A DNA stretch of 64,000 nt, taken from contig NC_090705.1 in the NCBI RefSeq assembly GCF_040954835.1, forward strand, positions 15,636,436-15,700,435, read 5' to 3'. The notes beneath the pieces were generated by a model. That model ran no database searches. It was not told the origin of the DNA and saw only the letters and a list, made by a program, of their open reading frames with translations. Source of the DNA: Lepisosteus oculatus (lineage: Eukaryota; Chordata; Actinopteri; Semionotiformes; Lepisosteidae). The translations under genes were made by a program, and so were the position numbers. Numbering within the stretch: position 1 is the stretch's first letter; every line of letters begins with the position of its first letter. Of the stretch, positions 52,271 through 64,000 are shown in pieces.

Positions 52271-55100
52271 CACCTTCTCCTGGGGACTGCAATTGCAAAC
52301 ACTACCTGGAGGACAGGAACGTTTGGCACAAAGCTCTACAGTAAACATGTTTTCAGAAGAAGATTCTGTTATCAGTGGAAACCACTGCAGTTTTTTGAGT
52401 TCCTTCACAGACACTTTGCTTTAGTATTCCCAATAAATTGTCGCCTTAATGCCCATCACTCCTATGAACAAACCACAGGCTTCAAACTGGATCATGTGAA
52501 CAGGTTCTTGGACCTTGGGCAATGCAGTCAGCATTAAACCATGAAGCCAGTGTTTTCAAAAAGCACATGTCTTGCATTTTAAAGTTTATGTATAGACAAA
52601 GCATCCTAAATTAAATCTTACCAGCAGTAATCCTAAATTAAATTACCTCAGTTGCCTTTTTTATTTTTATACCATTTGTATTTAAGTTTTCTTATTCTTA
52701 CTGTGTTTTATCTTCAAGAAGCAAAAGCTAAGAGTTAATTTTAGAGCTATATATATTTGCATTTATACAAAGTTTTGTAGTTTGCATTTATACAGAGTTT
52801 TGTAGTTTTCTACAAGTCCGTGAAGAAATGTCATATATCTACAGGAAAATAGTCTAAAATTATCCATGCATCTCTCTTTTGATACGTCAGCTATACCATT
52901 GCATCTCTTATTTATATACTTTCCCATAAGAAACTATAGTCCTGTTTGTTGGTAACAAGTTTAAAATCATACAGAAAATCTTTATAAAAGTAATATAAAA
53001 ACTGTATAGAGAGCTTTATTTTCCTGCTCACTTCTTAGTCTTTGTCTCTCAGTCATAATCATCTGTGTAAGGACTATTTTACCTGGGAGGGACTACTAAT
53101 GCAACATTCTATGCACTTGCAATTTTTTTATAGTTGAAAGCAACATTAGTTCCATGCCGGTTTGTAAAATACAATTATTGAGAGCCCGAAAACAACTTAC
53201 TCTGTCAGTCAGAGGTTGAAAAAATGCAAACTAGGAAATAAGTGCCTTGTTTAAAATACGGATGGAATGTAAAACAAAATGAAATGGAAACATGAAAAAA
53301 ATATTTAAATAGTGTAAAATGGTCTTCTTCAATGGCAGTGGTTCTCTTTGCACTATTCTCAGGATTTGTTTTTTAAAGATCCATGCCATATTACAAGACA
53401 AGGAAGTAGATTCAGCCAATTTTCCCAGCATAGTTTTGCGTCCCTGATACAAATGGATGTCGTCCTGTGGTTCAGATATAAGCACCATCTTCTCCCTGTG
53501 CTGTGGACAAGGCCTAGTGACCAGAAATAGATGTCATAGTCACATGGCTTCCCTGTCAGGGCTGCTAAGTGTAATGTGGCAGGGCCTTTATGAAACTGTG
53601 ACACTGTTTCATAATGTCCTGATTATAATGTTAATGTGTATTTTTGGATTGGGAAGATAATGGTTTTATGACATTTAGTTCATAAAACCATTTTATGGTT
53701 TTATACTAGTAGTATTTTATACTAGGTCAGGCTTTTAAAAACTTAACAGTTGTTCAGGGAATGTTGTATAAACCATACCTAAAATTGGTAAACAATATTC
53801 ATGTTGGAGAAATTATATTGGTCTTGCTTAACAATTAACCGTTGAAAGCAGTTATACAGTAGATAAGTATTCAGTGGGATATAAATAGATACATATCACA
53901 GAATCTGTTATAAAATCATAGTGTTGCTGATTCCAGCAGCCAACAATCAAAACTTTAAATTTTATCTACTACATCAAGTCTGAAACTTTTGCTTCCTTCT
54001 GGTTTACCCCGGCTCTGTAAGAAGGCTGCAACAGAGAAGGGTAGTTATTTGTGTAGGACGGATAAAATTGTGAACTATGCAGCCAACAATCCAGCTGGGT
54101 TGTTAAAACCTTTGGAAAATGAAATGCTTAAAGATTTTGTCTAGGTATTTTCAGATTGTGCTTATGAATATATAAATGACTTTTCTTTTTTTCTATTTAA
54201 AAACACAACCCTTTATCGTTTTAAACTGTATTTGGGAAAATTACCTGTTGAGTCATTGAAAAACTGTTGTTGTTTTTTTAATCTCGCAGGTCATGCCATT
54301 AGGAAACATTCCTAAATATTAAATGTTTAAAGAAATATACTTTGACTTGTTTGTTTTGCTTAAATTGCTGACTTTTACTTTTTACTGGCAACACTAAAAA
54401 TGTTTTTCCCTAAAATAAGCACTTCATTAGCCAGAAGAAATATTTAATAGTTGGCCAGCAGAATGGCAATTCAGATAGATGAACTGCAAGAAACAAAAGA
54501 ACTATCAAATAATAGTCACAATTAAGAGTTATGTAAAGCAGTAAAGAGTAACAGTGGTAGAAAATAAAACAATTTTTCTTTCCTTGTAAACTAGAAACTA
54601 CTAGATCTACAAAATTAAAAAGCTATTTAACAATCTGTAGCAGACTTTGAATAACCAAATTGGAATATACTGTACCTCTTAAAACTGAAACGCTTCTGTG
54701 TTTTTGAAATAATGGTATTTTATTCTCTTTCTGTGGTGTACTTAATGTATTCTTATTGTAACTTTTTGAAAGGCCAGTATACACTGAGAAATGTGTGTCA
54801 ATAAATATGTACAGTATTTTAAAATCGGACCCCTTTAGTCTGTATTTGTTCACTTAATCTGTGAAGCCTGTTGAAAAACACAGTACACTTTAGCCCATAT
54901 GGATATGGATGCTTCTGTGAGAGATAGTCTGCCTGGGGCAATGAGCTCATACTTTGTTTTGTTGTAATAATGATATTTACCTAATGCTTGGTGACCTACG
55001 CTATTAGCAAAAAAAAATCTGAACTGTAAAAAATCGCAGAGTGCAAAAGTCATTTTGTGAATTTTGTACGATGGTATAACACTTGCAGAGGAATAAAAAA
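52271..55100. other. MAPK15 3' UTR and AT-rich intergenic DNA
   Basis: The 3' UTR probably ends soon after AATAAA at 52432-52437. Beyond it lies AT-rich DNA with a 25-bp direct duplication (tttgcatttatacaaagttt, about 52756-52806, two copies) and a short hairpin near 53660-53700. No exon is seen. Confidence 0.5.
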
Positions 55101-55105
55101 AGGTT

Positions 55106-55205
55106 AGTTCCACACTGAAAAGTAGGAAGGGAAAAAAGCAACATACACATGAAGAGGCTCAATGGTTGAAATTGTTTCTTCTTTCTACTTTCCAGTGTGG
55201 AATTG
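55106..55205. mobile_element. Short foldback element related to that at 14713
   Basis: The arms at 55108-55129 (ttccacactgaaaagtagga...) and 55181-55202 are reverse complements at about 20 of 22 positions. The interior gaagaggctcaatggttgaa, then attgtttctt, parallels the minus strand of the 14713-14928 element (ctccacggccgaaacgttg, then tttctttcttc). It is a diverged, shorter member. Confidence 0.55.
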
Positions 55206-55889
55206 ACCTCTTGTTTCTTTGCACCCAAAGCACACCGACACTGCTCTGACCAATAGCATTTAAACAAAGCTTCACATTACTGATAAGAAATGTCAATTTG
55301 ACACTTTGGGAATTATTAATTAGCTGCTAGTTAATTTATCTAATTGAATTAGCTAAACATGGCTAATTAAACATAATAAACTAGACGAGGCTATTTGGTG
55401 GGGTCTTCATTTGGCTGCAGGTACCTTAATGATCCAAGATTGTTACTGGAAGGAGCCCATGGCCCAGTATGTCAACCCAAACAACAGGGCTAGGAGATTA
55501 TGTACTAAACTGCCACAGAACCTCCTGAAGCGTCTTCTGTTTTTTCTCCCGTTCATAGTACTGGAAAATAAACACTGTTCTGGAGAAATACGAACGGCTT
55601 AATGTTTTTGTGTCACCTTTTGCTTCATCCAAGATGACAGTGTGTGAAAGGAGTTTGTGAAGATAGTAGATTTACTAAACTGCAAGAATTTGTGTGTCGA
55701 GGTATGAATTCAACACTATACACACGTTGTAGAAACGTTCACGAACTGGCAGCTCACAACCCATGACATAAATACAAACAACACAATATTAACATGTTGT
55801 TCTCATAATTAGTATGTATTTTGTACGTCGTGGCGTTTGTTTGTTTTGCACCTTAAATCTATAAGTCGTGTTAACAGTTTGTGTTGGCT

Positions 55890-57370
55890 CGGGTACCAAA
55901 TGTTGATGTTGATATTTATCGTTTGCTAGCATTACAAAACCGTGACGTAGCGCACCTGCAGCAGGCGTTACGAAATGTGAGAAGCTACTCAATGAAGACA
56001 AGCCAGCGCGTGGACCCCTCGGAAGCCTGTCATATGACGAGGGCGTGCGATGACGTCACCGTCATCTCACACTGGTGAAATCCGAGGTGGGCGAGAGCAA
56101 GACTGTGGGGTGAGATCAAGCGCTACAGTCTGGACGGGCGATTAGCGAAATAGAATACTCTTACTGACGCAGAAGTGAGTTTTGGGACTATAAAACATTG
56201 CTGATAATTCCAGAAGGACAATAACAAGGTAAGAACACGTACGTCCTTGTTTTGTTTGTGTGTAGCTGCGAAGCTCGTAATAAGGTGTGTTAATAGGATG
56301 ATCGCAGAGAGATATAAATAGGGTTAATAATAACGAAGGACATTAATGGCAGTCTGTGGAAGAGAGAGCGAGTCGTGGTACAGTAATGATCCAGGTGAGG
56401 TGACACTGATGTAGCTTCAGCGCACCGAGGCCCCGATCGAGCGCCTGGAAATGTGCGGCACCGCACTGCAAAACACCAGCAGCGCAAGGTGTGATATAAC
56501 CATGGATGATACAGTAGCAACACATAAAGGGACCTAAACATGAAAACAGCCTGAAGGCGAATGCCGACTCTCGGTGTATAATCTGCCATGCCTGGCAACT
56601 GCGCGAAATGAAAGCTGATTAACGGAGAGAAGCGCCTTACAGTCGCGGCTCTGCCCAGTTTATTCGGCAGCTGTGACACACATTCATTAACGGTTAGTTT
56701 TCACGTCTCAGTTTGTGACGTCGTGCCTGTCCGGCACATCCATGCATAATCAGGCAGCCTCTCGTGGGTCTCCGGAGGCAAACTGAAGCGAACCGAGCCC
56801 GGACGGGCAGAGCCTCCTCCGCCGGGCGCGTCGCTGCAGCCCGAAGCAACATGGCTGTCGGCCGGGAGCTGGGCTGCCGGGGAGCATCGCGTCCGTGTCT
56901 GGGCAAGCAATCCGCTTTCAGCGCCTGGGTATCCCGCTTTTAGGAATGGGAAGGAAAACTCATTCAGGTCCTTTGAAGGCAGTCCTTTAATATTATATCT
57001 GAGAATTCCGACGTTTATGAATTATCCATCGGTTGCTTAAGCCTGGTTCTCTTTCGCTTTCAGCTGTCCTGTCGCGCACCGTGCGCGGACAGTGTGGTGG
57101 AAAGTAGACAGGCGGCAACTGAGAGCTTTAATTAAGAAATCGATTTTGGCCTGTGTTGCCTTTTCGTGTTCGCGACTTTGTTTTTTTCCTCCTCTTTTGA
57201 CCAGCCAAGGTGCTGGCTCACAGCCCTGAATGCTCTGCCGTGTTGGGCCGCAGTCCGGTCCGGTCCCGCACCGCTGCGGCACAGTCCAGTACCGCAGTGT
57301 AGCGTGTGTCGGGCCCGCCTTCCCGACCCGACCTGACCCGTCCGGAGGCGGAGGTGGTTGACTGAATTTC
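55890..57370 (+). promoter_or_regulatory. CpG-rich block: putative promoter and non-coding first exon
   Basis: The stretch is markedly richer in CpG than anything nearby. It contains a perfect CRE, TGACGTCA, at 56051-56058. A leader-like stretch then runs to a strong donor at 56228 (AACAAG|GTAAGA), with an alternative donor near 56173 (cagaa|gtgagt). Downstream (56690-57350) GC content stays high, with short uORF-like frames only. The picture fits a first non-coding exon of a plus-strand gene whose coding exons lie beyond 64000. The gene cannot be named, and a minus-strand promoter is not excluded. Confidence 0.5.
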
Positions 57371-60300
57371 TACTTTAGAGTTACGACAAGGCAGCTGTTT
57401 TCTCGACGGAGCCTGTCTTTAGCATGCGATTAAAGTCTTCTTTGATTTGCGTTTCTAAACCAAACCGTTTTGATGTGTATCTATGAGAGAAACCCCCCGG
57501 TATGTAGTTTTATCCAGCGGTTAACCGGCTGCAGTCAATGTTTACAAGCGTTTGGCTCAAACATTTTGAGTTCTCTGTTTCAGTCTGTCTAAAGCACGTT
57601 AGACGGGGTTTTCTTTTGAACAAAGTAGTGGCCTTCCGGGCCGCTGTGGATATTATAAACGAGAAGGGATTATAATGTCTTCCCAAGAGGGGGACACCCT
57701 GCCATGTGATGTAACGCACTCACATGTTGGTCACCCTTTAGCTAAACAGAAACTGATCCGCCAGAGGGGCTTGAACGCTTCCTCGGTTACAATGATCTCA
57801 GTGTCGCTTATTAATTTACAAGCCACCTCTTCACACAACAGTCTGTGACAGGAGCCACTGAGGACAGTACAGTATGTCGTCTTATTCCTTCAGACTGTCA
57901 TAAAAACTGCAAAGCTAATACTAATCTGCTAATTAAGTCTGTATAGAAAATGTATAAAAAATAGTATCTCAGGAGTTCATTTGTGACTGGATTAGGTGTG
58001 GGATAAATCCAATGCATTTGGGAAGAGTTTGTTCCCCTGCTGTATGTGATTTTTCAAAAGTATTCAAATAAATTGCCATACTTTAATGTGTGAATTACAG
58101 TAGGTCCCGTCTACAGAATTTGTTTTAAATACAACATTCACAAATTTTAGCACATGAGCCACATGCCAGGTATCTGTAGGAACTAATTTCAGGAGTGGGC
58201 AAACATGGATACAGATACAGAGTGGAAGACAGCTTGTTCCATACTCCCACAACCCTTTCCGTAAAGAGAGGGGCCTCCTCTTCTGCGTTTTCAGTGCACT
58301 TTCATGGAGTTTCCACTCGTCCTGTGGTGTATTTCTAACATTGTCTTCATGTGACAAGGCTAATAGAACGTGAGAGGTCTTTGAGGGCTGGGAGGTGGAA
58401 AAGATTGCACAGAAAAAGTCATTGTGAAAGTGAAACAATTGAAGCCCAGAGAACAGCAGCAGGGAAACATTACGAGAACACCATTTCCTGGAAGAATGGC
58501 TTTGGAGCTTCATTTGAGTAGGACTGTGTCAGGTTGAATTCCCACCGTAATGGTGCTACAGAGACCGCGGTGTTAAATTGGAGCACTCCTTTTTTAAAAT
58601 GAGGTGTTTCTACATCACCCGTAGCTACTAAAATAAGGTTACAAGACGCCACACAGAAGATGACAAAGGTCATTGCCACTTTATTCCCTAATTCCTGTGT
58701 TTTGAGTCGACACACCGCCGTCACTCAGGTGTACTCTCTCCAGTTGACAGAGGAAAGATTTCTGCTTCTCTCCGTGACCTGGGAAAAGAATCCCGGTGGG
58801 TAGGCTGATTCAGGTCCGCCACAGGTTGCTTTCCCACGTCTTCTCTGGTCTGAAGGAACGCAGCCGAGAACTGAAACAGGCCTCATCTGAACACCTCTGC
58901 CGCCAGGTGTAGTTCTGTCTGCAGAGAAAATGAGGCACCGTGCTTTAAAGGGTGTGAAAGCGTCCTGCATAAAACTTGATATATCGATGCCACCCTGTAT
59001 CAAATCCACTGTAAAGAGAAAATACTGTAGTGCTTTCCCCTGTTTTAAGGGGGTTTTAATGGGGGGTGTTGATGGGCGCTGCTGTTTTTCGCTCGAGGGT
59101 GCGCCAGTAAAATACCCAGCAGTCAGCTGGTACCAGCCCAAGGCACTCTGGGTAAAAGCATCAGCCTCAAAGCAGAATAATAAAAAATAAATTAATGAAA
59201 TTAAAAAATGAAATCTAAAATTTTCTTTCTGCTGACAGCTACATTAGGAAGTGTCATTCATCTCTTCTAACCACACGACTCTCTGTAGGTGTGGCTGTTT
59301 GTGTTTATTTTCTGAGTACAGCAGTGGTGAAGACCTTGAAACTTTTAATGTCTTTAATGTATTTGTGCTCTGTTTTTTATCTAAAAATATGAATGCATTC
59401 CTTTGAAGAAGTGGAAACTTGTTTTTAACTACGATTTCTTTACTTCTGTTGGAATTGTGCACAGTCTTATAGCCCATCCTCACAGATACAGGCCATTAAA
59501 CCATTTCTCAAAGAGCAGTAATGAGAAATGAGCGAGAGCTGTATCATATCATTCTTTAATAGCCACAGCTATTAGCTAAATAGAAAACACGTACTACTGT
59601 TCAGGGCTTTGGCTATATATTTCCCTTTACTGACCTCTGGCAACTGGATAAGTTTTCTAACAGGTTTATTTTAGAGGTAGCTCTTAATTACACAACTACC
59701 CAGCGATAAAGTGATAGTATCTACAATAATATTTAATGTTAAGTGAAAACTCTTATTTGGAGGGATTTCTTGAGAGGGGGACCTTATACAGTATGTCTCC
59801 TGCCTTCAGGCCCAGCCTGCAGTTGAGGTCTTATTGTGTCGTCTCATGTCGTGACACCCAGGGTTCTCTAGATGTGTTTATTTCATTCGGAATAGCAGTG
59901 AACGGCAGGAGACATTGCTGTGAGCGTCAGTGCAATCCTGCGTATGCGTGTTTCAGGACTCTCTGCGTGCTGTACTGGAGAACACGTGAAACCATTGGAG
60001 GTCAGCAGAGTGGAGGCAGTTACAGTATGTCATGTGCTCAGTGTGGTGGATTGCTCTCTTCTTGGCAGCTGTACAGCTGTTTGGGGGCTTTTCCTCTGGG
60101 AACGAAGCTGTTCCTCCTCTCCGAGTGCCTTAAATGCCAACGTTACAAGTCACGGCACCCAGCCCTTCCCGTCTGCCACCTGTCTGCTCTCACACAGGGC
60201 AGCTGTGGAGAAATAACAGGCCCCTGTGAGCCTAAATCATATCCCTTCCCTCACCTTCGTACGCTCAGAAGTCCTGGTTAAAAGCCACACACCCCTTCCC

Positions 60301-61400
60301 AAAATACAAGAGGGTTTGCATATTCCGTCAGCAAGTTTCGTTTTGTCTGAGACTAGCTAAATAGCATTTCGTTATACCATATACCATGTATATGAGTGTA
60401 ATGACAATAAACTTGAACTTATTACTGTCAGTAAAATGGAATGCAGTTACTGCTTGTGGTAAAAGTAAATAAAGTTACACTTGGCTCTTCCAGGGCAGGC
60501 CTGACATAATAGACAGTGTTACAAGAGATTTGCATTAACGTCATCTATACTGCAAGTACTTTTTGGGTTAAAGACCAGATCCCTTAACAATAATTATTAG
60601 GATGTTATCCATCTAGTTTCAGCCACCTAATTGTGCTCTGACACGCATAACATTGTTCACCTTGTAGCAAGTTAATGCCTCACAGCTAATCCTCTGCTGG
60701 ACTACTTTAGAGGGAGCAGAAATAACATCAGGCTCGATCTCTCATCCTCTCTGATAAGCGGATTTATTTTTCTTTCATGAAACAGACTTCTGTGGCAACT
60801 GATTGGTTTGGGGAGATCGGGAGAAAGACCACAAAGACAAGAGTGTTTTTTTTTCCGTTGGCGCTCTCTGGAAAGTCTTTTTGATCTTTATCCCAGCTGT
60901 CACACCATCAGAGTCCATCAGCATTGAGAACTACCTTGAAGAACCCATTTCATTTTTTTCCCCAAAGGATCACAACAAATAGTTAATTTGCAGCAAAGAA
61001 GAACCTTTCCAGATGAACCTACGTGACATGTTATGAATTGCCAAAGAGAGGAAAGGCACACCAATGACTTGGACAACAGCAGATCAGATTTGTTTATTGA
61101 GATGCCTTTGTATGAAACGAGTATTGCCTGCCTTGGTGAAGACTGTTATTGTTGGATCTCCCCTGAGACAGGTCAAGGAAAAACTTGCAAGTGTGGAGTT
61201 TTGACAGTGAAGGGAAAGTGTTCCGGCATTCCCTGGAAATAGGAGCACTCTGTCATTAAGCATAAAGGCAGTGTTCATGTGTCCTAATCTGACCTCTGAA
61301 GGAGGATGTGTAGAGTGTCCCTGGGACTTTAGGGCTTTAATCTTTCTCCTGGAAGTCACCTGTAACTGTAAGGTTTTAGATGATGTTTTAACCTTGACTC
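57371..61400. other. Probable first intron or intergenic DNA
   Basis: No exon is supported. The 181-codon ORF at 59736-60281 has no domain. An L2-like 3' end (gtgtaatgacaataaacttgaa) lies at about 60397-60420, and LINE remnants are at 58160-58400. Confidence 0.4.
58160..58400 (-). mobile_element. LINE-derived fragment
   Basis: The minus strand reads EWKLHESALKTQKRRPLSLR, then KGLWEYGTSCL. This is the same C-terminal reverse-transcriptase-ORF pattern as at 26840-27180, and the nucleotide block aaagggttgtgggagtatgg matches 41700-41900. Confidence 0.55.
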
Positions 61401-61408
61401 CTGGAGGC

Positions 61409-61590
61409 CGAAGGAGCTGGTGGGAGTCCCAGACAGTTAGCCCCACCCCCTTCTCGGCTGCACTCAGCCAATCCTGCATTAGCTAGCCAGGCAGGGTTAG
61501 CTAACGACGAGAGCCAGGCTCGAACCCGGGCTCACGGAGCTCAGCGGGTGCCTTTACCGGCTGAGCCACTCGGCTGGGCCTGGCTGTAGC
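61409..61590 (-). mobile_element. tRNA-derived SINE, minus orientation
   Basis: On minus the head reads gtggctcagccggtaaaggc (A box), followed about 25 bp on by cgggttcgagcctgg (B box), then a body ending in gaagggggtggggct. The 5' and 3' parts do not form a proper acceptor stem, so it is a SINE rather than a working tRNA gene. Confidence 0.7.
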
Positions 61591-61749
61591 ACGTTTAATG
61601 GTGGAGGACTAGTCATTGATGGAAGAGAATGCCTTCGGATAGTTCTAGTTAAACGTCGTGAATAAAAATCAAAGTGCATTTGGGAGGAGAAGAACACGGA
61701 GATCTCAAAACCGCCGTCTTTACGGGGAAATTGAAATACTCCACATTGT

Positions 61750-62180
61750 CGAAGTACTTAATAAACATAAACTTTATTTTTATATAGCGGCTTCTCAGAG
61801 TTTTTTACACAACAACAAAACAAAAAATACACAAAATATATGCATTGAATATACACAATGAGAGTATGGAATACAGTAGGAGCAAAGGTGCACACGGAAC
61901 CATTTCAATAAAAAACCCTCTAAAAATGAAGGTTTTGAGTCTGGATTTGAAAGTGATTAGGGAAGGTGACTCTCTGATATCCTTTGGGGCATTACAGGAG
62001 AAGGCCCTGTCGCCCATAAAGTGTAGACAGGCTTGGGGGACAGACGGGAGACCAGGATTTGACAAATGAAGGCTGTGAGGTGGGGAGTAAATCAGTACAG
62101 AAATACTTAAACCTGGGAATGTACAGTTGGAGTGAAATGGTGGCAATTCACAGGGCTTTGTGGGTAGGTTCCACTGTAAC
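61750..62180 (-). mobile_element. LINE fragment encoding an ORF2 C-terminus
   Basis: On minus a frame contains GDRAFSCNAPKDIRESPSL then ITFKSRLKTFIF. This closely matches the end of reverse-transcriptase ORFs of fish LINEs (typical pattern G-D-R-A-F-S, A-P, I-R-x-S-x-S, F-K-S-R-L-K-T). The minus-strand 3' end has the usual tatataaaaataaag stretch. It is truncated at the 5' side. Confidence 0.7.
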
Positions 62181-64000
62181 AAAATGATGGCTCTGTGGTG
62201 ATATCTGCATTGAGTATTGGGTGTTTTTCACAAGTGCTTGAAGTTTAGTCAAGGGGACTATCTTTTTTTCAGTAAACCTAAGTTAATGTGGTGATAGCAT
62301 TGAGCATTTGAGAGACTAACATGCAGCTTCCTAAGAACAACAGCAGATGAGTACAGGTGGTTACGAAAAGCATGTAATTTGTTTTCAGTGCTGCGGACTT
62401 TGAGACATTCTCAGAAGGAATTTCTGAGTCAGTGTTGGTTACGTATTGTAGTACATGAACTTGCAGGAATCAGCCACAACCACAGTGAGGTAAAGACCTT
62501 GTCTTGACATGCTGTTATCCAAGCGAAAGGTAGTGTGTTCACGGAGTTGTTGTTTTTTTTGTCTTTGACAAACATGCAGTTTATTAGTGAAGCACAAAGA
62601 GGGAGCGAGCTGGTGTTTACAGTCTGTAGTATTAATCTATACTCTGTCTGGAGCCAGTTGCCTCATGGCTCAACCACGGTAGTCACACAGGAAGTCAGGG
62701 GATTATGGGAAACTGTGACCTAAGAGGCAGACCTATCAACAGCCTTAAAGATCTAGAAGGAACTAAATAAATAATGTGAACTAACCTGAAGATTTCAGTT
62801 GAGGTGACATGCAAAAATAGAAGTTGTTTAAGATGCCTTGCAAATTCTAAGTGATGTATGCACATTATTTTCAACGGAATGTTACTCTGTCTTCAAAAAA
62901 GTGGATACACTATTTCTTTGGATGAAGACTTTATCCTCCTTGTTGAAGAGTATAAGGTTGTTGGGGTCATCTTCAGTCTCTTTTAGAACAATGCTATGAA
63001 AAATGTCACTTCAGTAGGTTAAACAACCTCAAAAAAAATTCCAGAGCTTTGCTTCTCGCACATCAATATTAAAGACTTGTCCAGCTTACTTCTGGGCATG
63101 CTGGCTCTCAGAGAGACTTTTTAAAACAGTTCCCTCACTCTGCAGTGTATAGATTCCTGGGGAGAAAAAAAAGAGAACACAGTCCATTGAATTTTACATC
63201 CATTAAGTCTCATAAAAAATTAGATTGAAAATGCAATTCTAATAATCTGAAATCAAGCCACTTTAGAACCTCCTGCCATGAAGCAAATGTGTTTTAAACT
63301 GGAGAGGAGTCCTTAGGAGAACACTGGAGCCTCTGTGAATGGGTACTGTTTTCTCCTGCTGGGTTTCTTTGCCGACAAAGGGAAATATAAACCTAGAATA
63401 CTCACAAAATTAGGAACTCGCTCTCAAGTGTTAAAAGTCCCTAACATTTCCACTGTGTGTTCAGCTAAGGTGTTCTCACTGGCGAGCAGGAATATTCAAG
63501 CTTTGCTCTTAAAAGGGAGAATGGAAAGTGTAAGACGGCATCATTCAGAAAATTCACAGATGCAAAATGTTAAGCATTGTGTGTGCTGTTTTTCCTAACA
63601 CTCATAACTCCCTTAAATCATCTGATCACCTGGCTAATAGCTGAACTCGGCAGATTTAAATCTACTTTGAATATACAGTATGTGCACGATGATATGGAGC
63701 AAATAAAGAATTGTGTACATTTGCACAGCTGCACACTTGGTCGATTTTTCAACTTGTGGTATATTGTGTAAAGGTTTTGAGTTCTTATACAAATACAGCC
63801 TTTCCAGTCTGCGGTACGAGCTCAGCCTCAAGGAGTTAAAGATGTGTGAAATAAGGAGCAGATCATAACAGCGAAAAGTGATGAGGAAGTTGTAGGGTTT
63901 TCAGGTGCTTTCCATGGGTGACGTAAGGTCGCATGATGCCAATCAAGGTTTTGGTAACCCATGACTTGTGACCCTTGTCCTGCAGAGAACTGTTCACAAG
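62181..64000. other. Right edge: AT-rich non-coding DNA
   Basis: I see no exon with matched splice sites and no recognised repeat. It may be intronic to the gene with a putative first exon near 56.2 kb. Confidence 0.4.

Noticed and set aside
59736-60281. 181-codon plus-strand ORF
   Set aside because: No domain, no splice or promoter context, many cysteines from TGT/TGC-rich DNA. Most likely chance.
61500-61590. tRNA gene on the minus strand
   Set aside because: A and B boxes are present but the ends do not pair as an acceptor stem, and a SINE body follows.

Overview
This is eukaryotic, vertebrate nuclear DNA. Genes are split by GT-AG introns with polypyrimidine acceptors, and long non-coding stretches hold fish-type SINE and LINE fragments, foldback elements and a large minisatellite. 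The repeat styles point to a ray-finned fish, perhaps an early-branching one such as a gar, bowfin or sturgeon relative. The order is an inference from repeat style and is not proven. Nothing prokaryotic (operon, CRISPR, phage) is present.

Three genes can be read exon by exon. AUNIP (minus, 21913 down to 19872, 3 coding exons, 488 aa) encodes the Aurora-A and ninein interacting / DNA-end-resection protein. VPS28 (plus, 23581-31372, 9 coding exons, 222 aa) encodes an ESCRT-I subunit. MAPK15/ERK7-8 (plus, 35093-52270, 14 coding exons, 594 aa) encodes the atypical MAP kinase of cilia and autophagy. AUNIP and VPS28 are divergent. Their putative non-coding first exons lie about 200-300 bp apart around a perfect CRE, which suggests a shared promoter. 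MAPK15 follows VPS28 in the same direction; its upstream region carries an RFX X-box-like site.

Layout. 1-11.3 kb: mostly non-coding, with two unassigned minus-strand exons: a terminal exon with Lys/Gln runs (2815-3133) and a first exon encoding a short single-pass membrane segment (10888-11047). They could be the two ends of one gene. 13.03-14.29 kb: a perfect 15-bp-stem hairpin abutting a 25-copy 48-bp minisatellite that is open in several frames. 14.7-14.9 kb: a foldback repeat. 16.2 kb: a SINE. 19.9-31.4 kb: AUNIP and VPS28. 31.9-32.2 kb: a SINE. 34.4-52.4 kb: promoter and body of MAPK15, with SINE and LINE fragments in introns. 55.1 kb: a second foldback. 55.9-57.4 kb: a CpG-rich block with a CRE and a splice donor, probably the promoter and non-coding first exon of a gene running off the window. 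58-62.2 kb: LINE and SINE remnants.

The most useful observations are: a PIP-box-like motif in AUNIP; three copies of the AUNIP FTQDSQG motif; a GC-AG intron that cuts MAPK15 inside its predicted LC3-interacting motif; and a candidate ciliary X-box upstream of MAPK15. I did not see a wholly new biological system.
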